64,000 nt of DNA, from assembly GCA_019634615.1 (NCBI GenBank), contig JAHCAZ010000006.1, forward strand, positions 62,001 to 126,000, written 5' to 3'. Position 1 is the first letter of the stretch; every line of letters begins with the position of its first letter. The notes below the pieces were generated by a model that saw only the letters and a program-made list of their open reading frames with translations, was not told the origin of the DNA and did not search any database. Positions 46,286-56,369 of this stretch are shown in pieces. Source of the DNA: Opitutaceae bacterium. GTDB taxonomy: Bacteria > Verrucomicrobiota > Verrucomicrobiia > Opitutales > Opitutaceae. The translations under genes and the position numbers were made by a program.

Positions 46286-47891
46286 AATTCTTCCGCGTCG
46301 AGACCTCGATCACGTCGTGCGGGGCGGCTTCCTTCTGGCCGGCGGGGCTGACGCGGGTGAAGCGGGCCTTGGCGCGGAGTTCGCCCAGCGTGCGGGCGCC
46401 GAGGTAGCCCATGCCGCTCTGCAGGCCGCCGATGAGATTGGCGAGGACGTCGTCGGCGTAGCCGCTGACTTCCTTGAGGGCCTCGATGCCCTCGGCGGTG
46501 ATCTTGCGGCCGCTGTCGTTCTTGTCGTGCCCGTAGCGGGCGGCGCTGCCGGCCTTCATGGCGGCGAGCGAGCCCATGCCGCGGTACTGTTTGTAGACCT
46601 TGCCGCTGATCTCGATGATCTCGCCCGGGGCCTCGCGGCAGCCGGCGAGCACGCCGCCGCAGATGACGGCGTCGGCGAGGGTGAGGGCCTTCACGATGTC
46701 GCCCGACTTGGTGATGCCGCCGTCGGCGAGGATGCGCACCCCGCGCTGGCGGGCGGCGATGCTGGCGACGTAGAGGGCGGTAAGCTGCGGGATGCCCACG
46801 CCGGCGACCACGCGGGTGGTGCAGATGGAACCGGGACCCTGGCCGACCTTGATGGTGTCGGCCCCGCTGGCGGCGAGGAAATCGACGCCGGCCGCGCTGG
46901 TGACGTTGCCGGCGATGATGGTGAGCTGCGGGAATGCCGCGCGCACGAGCTTGACCATCTCACCGACGCCGGCCGTGTGGCCGTGGGCGGTGGAGATGGC
47001 CACGGCATCGATCTGCTCCTCGACGAGGTGACCGACGTGGGTGACGATCTTGTCGCGGTCGAGCTCGCCGTTGGGCTTGCGCACGGGGGCGATGGCGGCG
47101 CCGACGACGAGGCGGAACTGCGCGTCGCGCGCCGGCTTGCGGCGGGACTTGGCCTCACCGGTGATCTTCTCGACGTCGGTGCTGGTGACCAGGCCGCGGA
47201 GGTTCCCGGCCTTGTCGACCACGAGCATTTTGTTGATGCCTACGTGCGCGGTGAAAAACCGGTCGGCGGCCTTGATCGGATCCTGGGCGATCGCTTCCTC
47301 GCTCTCCGTGATGAGCTGGGCCCGCGGTGTCATCACGTCGGCGACCTTCTTGGTCTTGTAGCGGTCCTTGACGACGTTGCCGGAGAGGAGGCCCTCGAGG
47401 CGGCCGGCGGCGTCGACGACCGGGAAGGTGCTGAACGAGAACTTGCGCTGCTCGATCATGGCGAGCACGTCGCCGATGAGCTGGTCGGGCGTGACGGTGA
47501 TGGGATCCTGGATCAGGCCGTGGATGTGCCGCTTCACGCGTGCGACCTCCTTCACCTGGTCCTTGGGCAGCATGTTGTAGTGGATGAGCCCGAGGCCGCC
47601 GTTGAGGGCCATGGCGATGGCCATGCGCGACTCGGTGACCGTGTCCATGTCGGACGAGATGATCGGGATCTGCAGCCGCAGCGACTCGGAGAGGGCGGTC
47701 GCGGTGTCGGCGTCCTTCGGTAGAATCTCCGAATAAAGCGTCGCGAGGGAGACGTCGTCGAAGGTCAGCGCCGTCGGCAGGTTGGCGCGGAAGAAGGCGT
47801 CGGCCGGGAGATAAAATTCCGCATCGGTACGCACGTGAGCGGCTTCGGCGGAGTCGGATGAGGTGGCGGAGGACGTGGCAACCTTAGTCAT
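46284..47891 (-). CDS. guaB: Inosine-5'-monophosphate dehydrogenase
   Basis: GuaB oxidises IMP to XMP, the committed GMP step. The 535-residue protein has the barrel start [17 protein letters not shown], two CBS domains ([39 protein letters not shown]) and the catalytic Cys loop [32 protein letters not shown], the flap motif [11 protein letters not shown] and a C-terminal Arg-containing region follow. An N-terminal extension of about 20 Ser/Thr/Ala residues precedes the conserved part. It is followed by purA on the same strand. Confidence 0.95.
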   Translation of the reverse strand: MTKVATSSATSSDSAEAAHVRTDAEFYLPADAFFRANLPTALTFDDVSLATLYSEILPKDADTATALSESLRLQIPIISSDMDTVTESRMAIAMALNGGLGLIHYNMLPKDQVKEVARVKRHIHGLIQDPITVTPDQLIGDVLAMIEQRKFSFSTFPVVDAAGRLEGLLSGNVVKDRYKTKKVADVMTPRAQLITESEEAIAQDPIKAADRFFTAHVGINKMLVVDKAGNLRGLVTSTDVEKITGEAKSRRKPARDAQFRLVVGAAIAPVRKPNGELDRDKIVTHVGHLVEEQIDAVAISTAHGHTAGVGEMVKLVRAAFPQLTIIAGNVTSAAGVDFLAASGADTIKVGQGPGSICTTRVVAGVGIPQLTALYVASIAARQRGVRILADGGITKSGDIVKALTLADAVICGGVLAGCREAPGEIIEISGKVYKQYRGMGSLAAMKAGSAARYGHDKNDSGRKITAEGIEALKEVSGYADDVLANLIGGLQSGMGYLGARTLGELRAKARFTRVSPAGQKEAAPHDVIEVSTRKN

Positions 47892-47981
47892 GAGTTGCCG
47901 TGAACGGATTAAGCGCGGTCCGGGAAAGTGCAAATAGAAAGTCGGGTTGCACCTCTCCGCGGGCGGGTTGACGATGCGGGC

Positions 47982-49013
47982 GTGCGTTACCTGCTCAGTC
48001 ATCGCCGTTACCGCCTGCCATTCCGCGCCCCGTTGCGCACGGCGCACGGTGGGTTTGAGGCGCGTGAGGGCTTTTTCCTGCGGCTGCAGGACGAGCAGGG
48101 GCGCGTGGGCTTGGGCGAGGCGGCGACGCTGCCGTGGTTCGGGACGGAATCGGTCGAGGCCGTCGGTGAATGGCTGCGCACGCTCGGGCCCGAGCCCGGC
48201 GCGAACGATCTGGCCGAAATTCCCGCGAGTGCCGGCTGCCTGCGCAATGCGGTGGCCGCAGCGCGGTCGATGATCGCCGGCGAAGACGTGCCCGAGGCCA
48301 AGCCGCTGCCGGTTGCCGCGCTGCTGCCGGCGGGCCGGGCGGCGCTCGGGCGGATCGCGCCGCTGGCGGAGGCGGGGTTTCGCACCTTCAAATGGAAGGT
48401 GGGCGTGGGCGATCTCGCGGATGAATTGGCGTTGCTCGACGATGTCTGTGCGCAACTGCCCGACGGCGCGCGGCTGCGGCTCGATGCGAATGGAGCCTGG
48501 GACCGGCGGCAGGCCGAGCGCTGGCTGGAGCGCACGGCGGAGCGGCCGGTGGAGTTTGTCGAGCAACCTGCCTTCGCCGAGCCTACGGCAGGCAGGGCCC
48601 GCGTTCGGCGGACGGAGGATCTTTTGCTTGGGTTGGCGGGGGACTTTCCGACGCCGCTGGCGTTGGATGAGTCGCTGGTGGGCGATGGCGATGTGGAGCG
48701 GTGGTTGGGGGCGGGGTGGCCGGGAGTCTATGTCATCAAGCCGTCGCTGTGTGCCGATCCGGGTGCGGTGCTGGGGCGACTTGCGGCGGCGAAGGCGCCC
48801 GTGGTGTTTTCGAGCGCGTTGGAGACGGCATTGGGCGCGCGCGCGGCCCTGGCGTGGGCCTTCCGGTGGAAAGGACCGGTGCGGGCGCTTGGGTTCGGGG
48901 TTTGGCCGCTGTTCGCGGATGCGCGTTTTGACGGACCGGTGTTGGCGCCGTTTATGCGGCGGGAAGATGTGATGCGAATCGATCCGGAGGCCGTATGGAA
49001 CGCGCTGACCTGA
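47982..49013 (+). CDS. menC: o-Succinylbenzoate synthase (enolase superfamily)
   Basis: MenC dehydrates SHCHC to o-succinylbenzoate in menaquinone synthesis. The ~343-residue protein has the KxK catalytic pair in FKWKVG, metal ligands in [14 protein letters not shown] and LALDESLV, and a second catalytic Lys in YVIKPSL. These are the usual OSBS / muconate-lactonising enzyme landmarks. The adjacent AMP-ligase supports OSBS over racemase or epimerase roles. The start is uncertain: GTG 47982 begins at the conserved strand, but GTG 47928 is also in frame. It overlaps the ligase gene by 19 bp. Confidence 0.83.
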   Translation: MRYLLSHRRYRLPFRAPLRTAHGGFEAREGFFLRLQDEQGRVGLGEAATLPWFGTESVEAVGEWLRTLGPEPGANDLAEIPASAGCLRNAVAAARSMIAGEDVPEAKPLPVAALLPAGRAALGRIAPLAEAGFRTFKWKVGVGDLADELALLDDVCAQLPDGARLRLDANGAWDRRQAERWLERTAERPVEFVEQPAFAEPTAGRARVRRTEDLLLGLAGDFPTPLALDESLVGDGDVERWLGAGWPGVYVIKPSLCADPGAVLGRLAAAKAPVVFSSALETALGARAALAWAFRWKGPVRALGFGVWPLFADARFDGPVLAPFMRREDVMRIDPEAVWNALT

Positions 49014-50128
49014 AGGCGTTGGTGTTGTCCACCGGCTGCGCGGAGGCGCGCGGCGACTGGGTGCTGCTCATGGATCCCGCGTGGCCGACCGCGGAGCGGA
49101 TTCGCGCCCGGCGTTTGCTGGCGACGCTCGCGGCCTCGAAGCCGAGGGTACGTCAGGGGTGGCTGGGACTGCCGACCGGGGGAACGAGTGGAGTCGTGAA
49201 ATTCGCCCGGCACGACGAAAAGACGCTGGGCGCGGCGGTGCGGGGATTTTCCGCCCACTTTGGACTGAAGCGGGTCAATGCTGTCGGCGTTCTGCCGGCG
49301 CACCACGTGAGTGGATTGATGGCGCGGGTGCGTTGTGCGGCCACGGGTGGCACCTACCTCGATTGGGATTGGAAGGCGCTCGAGGCCGGACGGAGGCCGG
49401 CGCTACGGGGTGGGCCGTGGGCGATTTCGCTTGTGCCGACGCAATTGCAGCGACTGCTGCGGAGCCGGACGGCGGTGCGGTGGTTGCGCAGATTTGCGAT
49501 CGTGTTCCTGGGCGGCGGTCCGGTTTGGCCGGAGCTGGCCGAGGACGGCGCGCGCGCGGGACTGAAGATCTCGCTGAGCTATGGGATGACGGAGACGGCC
49601 GCGATGATCGCGGCGTTGCGTCCGCGGGAGTTTCTCGCCGGCGACCGGAGCTCGGGGCGTCCGTTGCCGCATGCGCGCGTGCGCATCGGTCGCGATGGCG
49701 GGGTGCGGGTGGGCGGGAAGTCGCTCTTCCGCGGCTATGCGGGCGGGGCCGCGCGGCGCGGCGATTTTGTCACCGGCGACCTGGGGACGATGGACGCGAA
49801 GGGCCGGCTGCGGATCATCGGCCGCCGCGATGCCGTGATCATCACCGGGGGAAAAAAGGTGCACCCGGCCCAGGTGGAGGCGGCGTTGCGGGCGACGGGA
49901 AAATTCGCCGACGTCGCGGTGATCGGCCTGCCCGATCGCGAGTGGGGCGAAATCGTGGTGGCTTGTCAGCCGGCCGGACCGCGGGCGCCGGTCCGCGTGC
50001 CGGCATTGCCCGATTTGCCGGCATACCAGCGGCCGAAGCGTTTGATTCCGATCTCACCCTGGCCCCGCAACGCGCAAGGCAAGGTCGACCGCGCGCGACT
50101 CAGAGCCGCAGCGATGCGGGCCGTTTAA
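48995..50128 (+). CDS. menE: o-Succinylbenzoate-CoA ligase-like AMP-binding protein, short form
   Basis: MenE activates o-succinylbenzoate to its CoA thioester. The 377-residue ANL-superfamily protein has the P-loop-like [57 protein letters not shown] and the C-terminal catalytic Lys context [11 protein letters not shown]. It is about 80-100 residues shorter than typical MenE; the N-terminal subdomain is compact. The overlap with menC supports the assignment. The stop codon lies within the first copy of a repeat element. Confidence 0.83.
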   Translation: MERADLKALVLSTGCAEARGDWVLLMDPAWPTAERIRARRLLATLAASKPRVRQGWLGLPTGGTSGVVKFARHDEKTLGAAVRGFSAHFGLKRVNAVGVLPAHHVSGLMARVRCAATGGTYLDWDWKALEAGRRPALRGGPWAISLVPTQLQRLLRSRTAVRWLRRFAIVFLGGGPVWPELAEDGARAGLKISLSYGMTETAAMIAALRPREFLAGDRSSGRPLPHARVRIGRDGGVRVGGKSLFRGYAGGAARRGDFVTGDLGTMDAKGRLRIIGRRDAVIITGGKKVHPAQVEAALRATGKFADVAVIGLPDREWGEIVVACQPAGPRAPVRVPALPDLPAYQRPKRLIPISPWPRNAQGKVDRARLRAAAMRAV

Positions 50129-50475
50129 GCGCCATCGGCGCGCCCGATCACAGCCTGGGGCAACGCCCCAGGAAATAACGCAACGCTCGTTCCAAGGGCT
50201 GAAAGCCCGACCTATGGAGCGGGCTTTCAGCCCTCGCACTCAATCAAACCAAATACCCCGGGGTTTCACCCCGGGCTATTATGGAGCGCGCCTACAGCGC
50301 ACATTCCAGCGCAGCAGCAACCGCAAAGCAGCAGCGCAGGTCGATTAAGCGCCGTCGGCGCGCCCGATCACAGCCTGGGGCAACGCCCCAGGTAATAACG
50401 TAGACTTCGTTCAAAGGGCTGAAAGCCCGACCCATGGAGCGGGCATACGGCGCACACTCCAAAGCCTCAGCAACG
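50125..50475. repeat. Repeat island: two ~100-bp direct repeats 220 bp apart with hairpins
   Basis: A unit beginning TTAAGCGCC at 50125 recurs at 50345, so the two copies are exactly 220 bp apart. Each holds a CCTGGGGC-AAC-GCCCCAGG hairpin (50154-50172 in copy 1) and a GGGCTGAAAGCCC hairpin. Between the copies lies a CCCGGGGTTTCACCCCGGG hairpin (about 50257-50275) and an iterated GCAGCAGC stretch. The menE stop lies inside copy 1, and copy 2 ends just before the pdhC stop. This is the only gene-free stretch above 300 bp; I see no coding potential in it. Confidence 0.85.
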
Positions 50476-51798
50476 TCAGAGCAGCAGCAGCGCGGGGTTC
50501 TGCAGGTGGTCGCGGAGGGCGTTGAGGAACTTTGCGCCGACGGCGCCGTCGACGATGCGGTGATCGCAGGAGAGGGTGAGGGCCATGCGCTGGCCGATCA
50601 CGATCTCGTCACCGACGACCACGGGCTTCTTCACCGTCGTGCCGACGGCGAGGATGGCGGCGTTGGGCGGGTTGATGATGGCGCTGAAACGCTCGATGCC
50701 CATCATGCCGAGGTTGGAGACACAGAACGTGCCGCCGGTGAACTCGGCGGGCGTGAGCTTCCGGTCCTTGGCCTTCTTGGCCAGTTCGCGGACCTCGGCG
50801 GCGATCTGCACGAGGCTCTTCTGGTCGGTGTCGCGGATGACCGGCGTGATCAGGCCCTCGTCGATGGCGACGGCGAACGAGACGTGGACATTGCCGTGGG
50901 CTTTGATGCCGGTGGCTTCCCAGGACGTGTTCACCGCGGGCACGGCGCGCAGGGCGGCGGCGCAGGCCTTGAGGATGAAGTCGTTGACGGAGAGCTTCAC
51001 GCCCTGGGCGGAAAGGCCGGCGTTGAGCTGCTCGCGCAGGGCCATGAGCGGCGCGGCGTCGACCTCGATCTCGAGATAGACGTGCGGGATCGTGGTCTTC
51101 GACTCGAGCAGGCGGCGGGCGATGGTCGCGCGCATGTTGCTCGGGGCGACGAAGGTCTCGGCCTGGATGGCGGACTTGTCGGTGACGGCGCGCCAGGGCC
51201 AGGCGTCGGCGGACTTGGCCGCGGCCTTGCCGGCGGCGGGAGCCGGGGCAGGGGCAGGCGGATTCTTTTCCGCGGCGAGGATGTCGGCGCGGACGATGCG
51301 GCCGCCGGGGCCGGTGCCCTTGACGCGGCTGACATCGATTTTCTTTTCCTCTGCGAGCTTACGCGCGAGCGGCGAAATGCGGACGCGACCGCCAGGTGTA
51401 GCGGGAGCCGGGCTCGGCGCGGCTGGAGCAGGTGCGGGACTAGGAACGGGAGCCGGAGCCGGCGCAACCGGTGCCGGAGCTGGCGCGGGCGCTGGGGCGG
51501 GGGCAGCCTTGGCCGCCGGCGCAGGCGCTTCTTTGGGCGCCGGGGCCTCGACCTTTTCGCCGGGTTTGCCGATCGCACACAGGGCGTTCCCGATGGCGAC
51601 CTGGGCACCGGCGGGGGCGAACTGCTTCAGCAGCGTGCCGTCGAAGAACGACTCCAGCTCCATGGTGGCCTTGTCGGTCTCGACCTCGGCGAGCATGTCG
51701 CCGGACTTCACGACGTCGCCTTCCTTCTTCAGCCATTTGACCAGCGTGCCCACCGTCATGGTGTCGCTGAGTTTGGGCATTTCGATGATTTGAGCCAT
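50476..51798 (-). CDS. pdhC: Pyruvate dehydrogenase complex E2, dihydrolipoamide acetyltransferase
   Basis: E2 transfers the acetyl group from lipoyl-lysine to CoA. The 440-residue protein has one N-terminal lipoyl domain (residues 1-78, lipoyl Lys in VETDKATMELES) and a ~50-residue Ala/Pro linker. A peripheral subunit-binding domain follows (RISPLARKLAEEKKIDVSRV to GRIVRADIL), then a short linker and the catalytic domain ending SCDHRIVDGAVGAKFL (HxxxDG). It is the last gene of pdhA-pdhB-pdhC and starts 20 bp after pdhB. The start is preceded by TTTCCCGTCTCCC with no Shine-Dalgarno sequence. Confidence 0.94.
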   Translation of the reverse strand: MAQIIEMPKLSDTMTVGTLVKWLKKEGDVVKSGDMLAEVETDKATMELESFFDGTLLKQFAPAGAQVAIGNALCAIGKPGEKVEAPAPKEAPAPAAKAAPAPAPAPAPAPVAPAPAPVPSPAPAPAAPSPAPATPGGRVRISPLARKLAEEKKIDVSRVKGTGPGGRIVRADILAAEKNPPAPAPAPAAGKAAAKSADAWPWRAVTDKSAIQAETFVAPSNMRATIARRLLESKTTIPHVYLEIEVDAAPLMALREQLNAGLSAQGVKLSVNDFILKACAAALRAVPAVNTSWEATGIKAHGNVHVSFAVAIDEGLITPVIRDTDQKSLVQIAAEVRELAKKAKDRKLTPAEFTGGTFCVSNLGMMGIERFSAIINPPNAAILAVGTTVKKPVVVGDEIVIGQRMALTLSCDHRIVDGAVGAKFLNALRDHLQNPALLLL

Positions 51799-51818
51799 GG
51801 GAGACGGGAAAGGTTGGA

Positions 51819-52796
51819 TTAGGCGAGGAGGTCCAACGCGGCCTTGAGGACGCGGTTGGGGTTCGGGAGCTGCTCGATCTCGATCGGGGGGCTGTAGATG
51901 GCGGGGGCGTCGACCGTGGTGACGCGGTGGATGGGGGCGTCGAGCTCGTCGAAGGCCTCGCGCTGGATCATGTAGCTGAGCTGCGAGCCCACGCTGGCGA
52001 AGGGCTTCTGCTCCTCGACGATGAGGACGCGGTGGGTCTTGGCCACGGACTGGAGGACCGTGTCGATGTCGAGCGGGCGGATGGTGCGCAGGTCGACGAC
52101 CTCGGCGCTGATGCCGTGCTCCTTGTGCAGGACCTCGGCGGCGACGAGCGAATGGATGACCGAGCGGCCATAGGTGACGATGGAGAGGTCGGTGCCCTTG
52201 CGTTTCACGTCGGCGAGGCCGAGCGGGACGAGGTATTCCTCGGCGGGGACCTCGCCCTTGTCGCCATAGAGAATGGTGTTCTCGAGGAACATCACCGGGT
52301 CGTTGTCGCGGATGGCGGACTTGAGCAGGCCCTTGGCGTCGTAGGGCGTGGACGGGACGACAACCTTCACGCCCGGGTGGTTGGCGAGGACGTTTTCCGG
52401 GGTGTGCGAATGGGTGGCGCCGACGTTGGTGCCGCCGTTGGCCGGACCGCGGATGACGATGGGGCAGTTGATGAGGCCGCCGGACATGTAGCGGACGTTG
52501 GCCGCGTTGTTGAGGATCTGGTCGAAGGCGACGGAGTAGAAACTCCAGAACATCAGCTCCATCACCGGGCGGATGCCGAGCATGGAGGCGCCGACACCGA
52601 GGCCGATGAAGCCGGCCTCCGAGATGGGCGTGTCGACGATGCGCTTCGGCCCGAACTTGGCGAGGAGGCCCTCGGTGACCTTGTAGGCGCCGTTGAACTG
52701 GGCGACTTCCTCGCCCATGACGACGACGTTGGGATCGCGTTCGAGCTCCTCAGCCAGGGCGTGGCGGATGGCTTCGCGGTAGGTGATCTGTGGCAT
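51819..52796 (-). CDS. pdhB: Pyruvate dehydrogenase E1 component, beta subunit
   Basis: The 325-residue transketolase-like subunit has ITYREAIRHALAEELERDPNVVVMGEEVAQFNGAYKV, DTPISEAGFIGLGVGASMLG, PANGGTNVGATHSH and a C-terminal domain (DLRTIRPLDIDTVLQSV). With the alpha subunit it forms the E1 that decarboxylates pyruvate using thiamine diphosphate. Start at 52796 (MPQITYREAI) is the conserved start; the frame stays open upstream, but that would run into pdhA. Confidence 0.95.
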   Translation of the reverse strand: MPQITYREAIRHALAEELERDPNVVVMGEEVAQFNGAYKVTEGLLAKFGPKRIVDTPISEAGFIGLGVGASMLGIRPVMELMFWSFYSVAFDQILNNAANVRYMSGGLINCPIVIRGPANGGTNVGATHSHTPENVLANHPGVKVVVPSTPYDAKGLLKSAIRDNDPVMFLENTILYGDKGEVPAEEYLVPLGLADVKRKGTDLSIVTYGRSVIHSLVAAEVLHKEHGISAEVVDLRTIRPLDIDTVLQSVAKTHRVLIVEEQKPFASVGSQLSYMIQREAFDELDAPIHRVTTVDAPAIYSPPIEIEQLPNPNRVLKAALDLLA

Positions 52797-52833
52797 CTGC
52801 GGAAAAGGATGGGTTGGGTGTGCGGGCGACGGC

Positions 52834-53934
52834 TCAGTCGAAGAACAGGCGACCCTTCGACGCGCGCTGGGCGGGATGGTCGGCTTCCCAATAGACGTCC
52901 TTCTGGATGTCCTCGACGGTCGGGAAGGGACTCGCCTCGGCGAATTCCGCGGCGGCGTCGGATTCGGCGCGCGCGGCCTGGTCGATCTGCTCGACGCCCT
53001 CGGGGGTGAGCACACCGTCGGCGATCAGCATGTTCTGCACGACCTGGATCGGATCCTTGGTGCGGCGGTATTCCTCGATCTCGGCCTTGGCGCGGTAAGT
53101 GTTGTCGGGGTCGGCGACGGAGTGGCCGCGGTACCGGTAGGTGTCGATCTCGACGACGGCGGGCTTCGATTCCTCGCGGGCGCGGGTGAGGAACTTGTCC
53201 ATGAGGGCGCGGACCTCGTACACGTTGCTGCCGTCGCACTGGCCCCAGGCCATGTCGTAACCGGCGGCGCGCTTCGGGAGTTCGCCGGCGGAAGAGCGCT
53301 CCTGGCTCGTGCCCATGGAGTAGCCGTTGTTCTCGATGACGAAGATGACGGGGAGGTCCCAGAGGGCGGCGAGGTTGTAGGCCTCGTGGACGGCACCTTG
53401 GTTGACGGCGCCGTCGCCCATGAACGCCATCGCGGCGCCCTTGAGCCCGCGGTACTTGAGGGCGTAGGCGAGGCCGGTGCCGAGGGGGACCTGGCCGCCG
53501 ACGATGCCGTGGCCGCCCCAGAAATTACGGTCGGGGGCGAAGTAGTGCATGGAGCCGCCCTTGCCCTTGGAGCAGCCGGTGGCCTTGCCGTAGAGCTCGG
53601 CCATGAGCTCGTTCATGCCCATGCCGACGGCGATCGCGTGGCCGTGGTCGCGGTAGGCGGTGATGACGTGGTCGTGCTTGCCCATGAGCGAGCAGCAGCC
53701 GACGGCGACGGACTCCTGGCCGATGTAGAGATGGAGGAAGCCGCCGATCTTCTTGGCCTGGTAGGCGCGCAGGGCGCGCTCCTCGAAGCGGCGGATGCGC
53801 ATCATCGTGCGGAACAGCTCGATGCGCTCTTCCGTCTTGAGCTTCAGATTGACCGGCGCGAGGTGCGGGTCATTGGGCGGCAGGACGGGAGCGGCTGCCG
53901 GGTTGGCGGTTTTGGCACTCGGTGTTTTGCTCAC
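52834..53934 (-). CDS. pdhA: Pyruvate dehydrogenase E1 component, alpha subunit
   Basis: The 366-residue thiamine-dependent subunit has MRIRRFEERALRAYQAKKIGGFLHLYIGQE and a ThDP motif running from GDGAVNQGAVHEA to IENNGYSMGT. The phosphorylation-loop region TYRYRGHSVADPDNTYR is of E1-alpha type. A GTG start at 53934 gives a 25-residue Pro/Ala-rich leader before the conserved part. It heads the pdhA-pdhB-pdhC operon. Two-subunit E1 rather than the single-chain AceE form is typical outside enteric bacteria. Confidence 0.95.
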   Translation of the reverse strand: MSKTPSAKTANPAAAPVLPPNDPHLAPVNLKLKTEERIELFRTMMRIRRFEERALRAYQAKKIGGFLHLYIGQESVAVGCCSLMGKHDHVITAYRDHGHAIAVGMGMNELMAELYGKATGCSKGKGGSMHYFAPDRNFWGGHGIVGGQVPLGTGLAYALKYRGLKGAAMAFMGDGAVNQGAVHEAYNLAALWDLPVIFVIENNGYSMGTSQERSSAGELPKRAAGYDMAWGQCDGSNVYEVRALMDKFLTRAREESKPAVVEIDTYRYRGHSVADPDNTYRAKAEIEEYRRTKDPIQVVQNMLIADGVLTPEGVEQIDQAARAESDAAAEFAEASPFPTVEDIQKDVYWEADHPAQRASKGRLFFD

Positions 53935-54000
53935 AGGCGAAGGATTCGGGTGGTTAAAGGGGCAAAGTGTTTGTCGGAAGGCCGATAAATCAAGTGTGGA

Positions 54001-54513
54001 TTAGGTTTGGACCGGAGGCGTGATCTCCTCGACCTCGACGACCACGGGCTTGCCGGGGGCGCAGTCGGCGCGCAGGGCGACGAACCGGTCGCGATAGCGG
54101 TCGTAGACGGGCCATAGGGCGTTGCGGTCGGTCTCCGGGATCGGCAACTGCGCCACGGCCTCGCGCGAGAAGAAACCGAATCGACCCTCGGCGATGGCCG
54201 GTGGCAGCGCCGGGATCGGCTTGCGGCAGCGGAAAAGGAACATCAGCCAGTGCGACTCACCCTCGTAGGCCTTCTCGGCGATCATGGCGAAGAGATGCAG
54301 GTCGGCGGTCGTGACCTCAAAGCCGGTTTCCTCGCGGGTCTCGCGGACGGCGCACTCGAAGGGCGACTCGCCGTGACCGGTCTCGAGCTTGCCGCCGATG
54401 GGGCTCCACACGCCGAGGTTCGGCGCCTTGGCCCGGAGGAGCAGGAGGTGCTCGCCGGCGGCGTTTTCGAGGAAAACGAGGACGGCGATCTTGTAGGCGA
54501 GGGCGGAGGGCAT
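54001..54513 (-). CDS. Nudix hydrolase
   Basis: The 170-residue protein has a complete Nudix box starting GGKLETGHGESPF and ending RETREETGF, near residues 40-62. Nudix enzymes cleave nucleoside diphosphates linked to another moiety, for example oxidised dNTPs, ADP-ribose or NADH; flanking residues do not define the substrate here. Start at 54513 (MPSALAYKIAVLVFLE) is the first Met before the conserved strand. The 194-bp gap upstream to the pilM-like gene holds no other gene and should carry divergent promoters, which I cannot define. Confidence 0.88.
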   Translation of the reverse strand: MPSALAYKIAVLVFLENAAGEHLLLLRAKAPNLGVWSPIGGKLETGHGESPFECAVRETREETGFEVTTADLHLFAMIAEKAYEGESHWLMFLFRCRKPIPALPPAIAEGRFGFFSREAVAQLPIPETDRNALWPVYDRYRDRFVALRADCAPGKPVVVEVEEITPPVQT

Positions 54514-54707
54514 GCGGCGCGATGGTGACGGTGGAGGGTCCAGCGTGGGGCCCGGGCCGGGCGCGACAATGTTTTTCCGGGCCGTGCACATCGTTGAACA
54601 ACGACCCTCCTCCCATACGGCATGTGGCGTAAAACGCTTGCGCACGGTGTTTAACGCAGGTTTCGCCTTGCCCGTTGCCGGCGACTTTGACGGCTTCGCG
54701 CCCGCAC

Positions 54708-56366
54708 ATGCGTATCACCCCGCGCAACCTTGTCGTCGCCTGCGGCGCCGCCCACGTGGCGGTCGCCCGGTTCGCGCACGACCGGGCCGGGCGGTTGCGC
54801 CTGGACGCCGTGGCGGTGGAGGTGCACGCGGCGGAGCCCGGGACGGACGCGCGGTGGATCGGGCAGGTGGGGGAGGCGCTGGCGGCGGCCGCCGCCCGCG
54901 AAAACCTGCACGGTCCGTGTCGCGTGGCGCTGCCGGGACACCTCGCGCTCACCCGGCTCGTGGCCGCGCCCGTCGGCACCGTGGCCGAGCGGCGTTCGGC
55001 CGAGGCCTGGGCCGTGGCCCAGGCGATGCCGCATTCGTTGGACGACCTGGCGTGGGCCGTGCGGGCGGCACCCGGCAACGGCCGCGGGGCCGACCTCGTG
55101 ATGGCGGCGGCCAAGGCGCGCTGGGTCGACGAGCTTGGCTCCGCCCTGATCGCGGCGCGTCTCGAGCCCAAGCAGGGCGAACCCGCGGTCCTGGCCCTCG
55201 TGCGGGCTTTTCGCTACAATTACGCCGATGCGCCCGAGGGCGCGTTGGTCGTCGATATCGGCGCCCGGACGACGTCGCTTGCCGCGATCGCGCCGGACGG
55301 GCGCTTTCGGGTCCGCGCGGTCGCGCTCGGCGGCAGCACGCTCACCCAGGCGCTCGCGGAAAGCTGGGGCGTCGACTTCACGACCGCCGAGGCGCGCAAG
55401 CGGCAGTGGCTCGACCACGGTGACAGTCAGGCGTGCGATGATGCCTTGGCGGCCGCCGTGGCGGCGGCTGCGGAGCCGTGGGTGCACCGACTCCGCTTCG
55501 AGATTGCGCGCACGCTGGCCGGCCTGGAGCGCGACCGCGGGCTGCCGACACCGGCGCGCGTCCTGCTCACGGGCGGCGGCTCGCTGTGGCCCGGCCTGCC
55601 GCAGCAGTTGAACACGGGCCTCGGCCTGGCGGTCGAGCGATACGACAGCCTGCGGCGGGTCGAGTTTTCCCCGGCGGCTGATCACGCCGAGATCGCGGCG
55701 CTGCACCACCACCTGGCCGTGCCGGTCGGACTCGCGGCCACCGGCCTCAAGCTGGCGCCGGCCCCGGTGGACCTGCTCACGCCTGAGCTGAAGGCCCGGC
55801 GGCGGATGCGACGGCGGCGGCCCTGGCTGCTGGCGGCGGCGGTGGGGTTTGCCGCGGTGTGGGCCGGGGTCGCATGGCAGGAGCGGGCGGAAGCCGAACG
55901 CCTGCGCCGCGCATGGATCGCGGTGTCGGCCGGGACCGCGGCGCTGCGCCAGCAGGCCGAGGCCGACGCGGCGGCGCAGGCGAACCTCGCCGCCTTGCGG
56001 CAGGGAAATGAACAGATGCGCCGTTGGCTCGGCGAGCGCGGGGCGTGGGCCGGATGGCTCGGTGAACTGCAGGCCCGGCTTGGCGCCCACGGCGAGGTGT
56101 GGCTGGACCGGCTCGAACCCAAGCTCGATCCCGGCACCGCGGTCCCGGGGACGCTGCGCATCGAAATCGGAGGATGGCTGCTCGACCTGCGGCAGCCCTT
56201 GGCGCCGCCGGGGACCGAGGCGCTGGCGCGCCTGCAGGCCATCCTGACGGACCTCGCCGCGATGCCGCAGGTCGCGGCGGTCGTGGATGAGCATCACGAC
56301 CGCGGTCGGCCCGGCCGGCTCGGCTTCGGCTGCACCCTGGTGTTGGCGCCGGACCACCGGCTCTGA
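54708..56366 (+). CDS. PilM-like actin-fold protein fused to a PilN/GspL-like membrane segment
   Basis: The 552-residue protein has an N-terminal FtsA/PilM-like ATPase fold (residues ~5-350). Its GALVVDIGARTTSLAAI phosphate-binding motif is near residue 182, and VLLTGGGSLWPGLPQQL lies near residue 285. One membrane helix (WLLAAAVGFAAVWAGVAW, ~residues 370-388), a coiled coil and a small ferredoxin-like extracytoplasmic domain follow. PilM and PilN are usually separate type IV pilus alignment proteins; here they are one chain, as in GspL. It is first in a three-gene pilus-like operon with an Amuc_1100-like gene and a secretin. Confidence 0.82.
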   Translation: MRITPRNLVVACGAAHVAVARFAHDRAGRLRLDAVAVEVHAAEPGTDARWIGQVGEALAAAAARENLHGPCRVALPGHLALTRLVAAPVGTVAERRSAEAWAVAQAMPHSLDDLAWAVRAAPGNGRGADLVMAAAKARWVDELGSALIAARLEPKQGEPAVLALVRAFRYNYADAPEGALVVDIGARTTSLAAIAPDGRFRVRAVALGGSTLTQALAESWGVDFTTAEARKRQWLDHGDSQACDDALAAAVAAAAEPWVHRLRFEIARTLAGLERDRGLPTPARVLLTGGGSLWPGLPQQLNTGLGLAVERYDSLRRVEFSPAADHAEIAALHHHLAVPVGLAATGLKLAPAPVDLLTPELKARRRMRRRRPWLLAAAVGFAAVWAGVAWQERAEAERLRRAWIAVSAGTAALRQQAEADAAAQANLAALRQGNEQMRRWLGERGAWAGWLGELQARLGAHGEVWLDRLEPKLDPGTAVPGTLRIEIGGWLLDLRQPLAPPGTEALARLQAILTDLAAMPQVAAVVDEHHDRGRPGRLGFGCTLVLAPDHRL

Positions 56367-56369
56367 GGC

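Noticed and set aside
50154..50275. Hairpins of the repeat island considered as a CRISPR array or riboswitch
   Set aside because: There are only two direct copies, no regular spacer set and no cas genes. The hairpins follow stop codons instead of preceding a gene.
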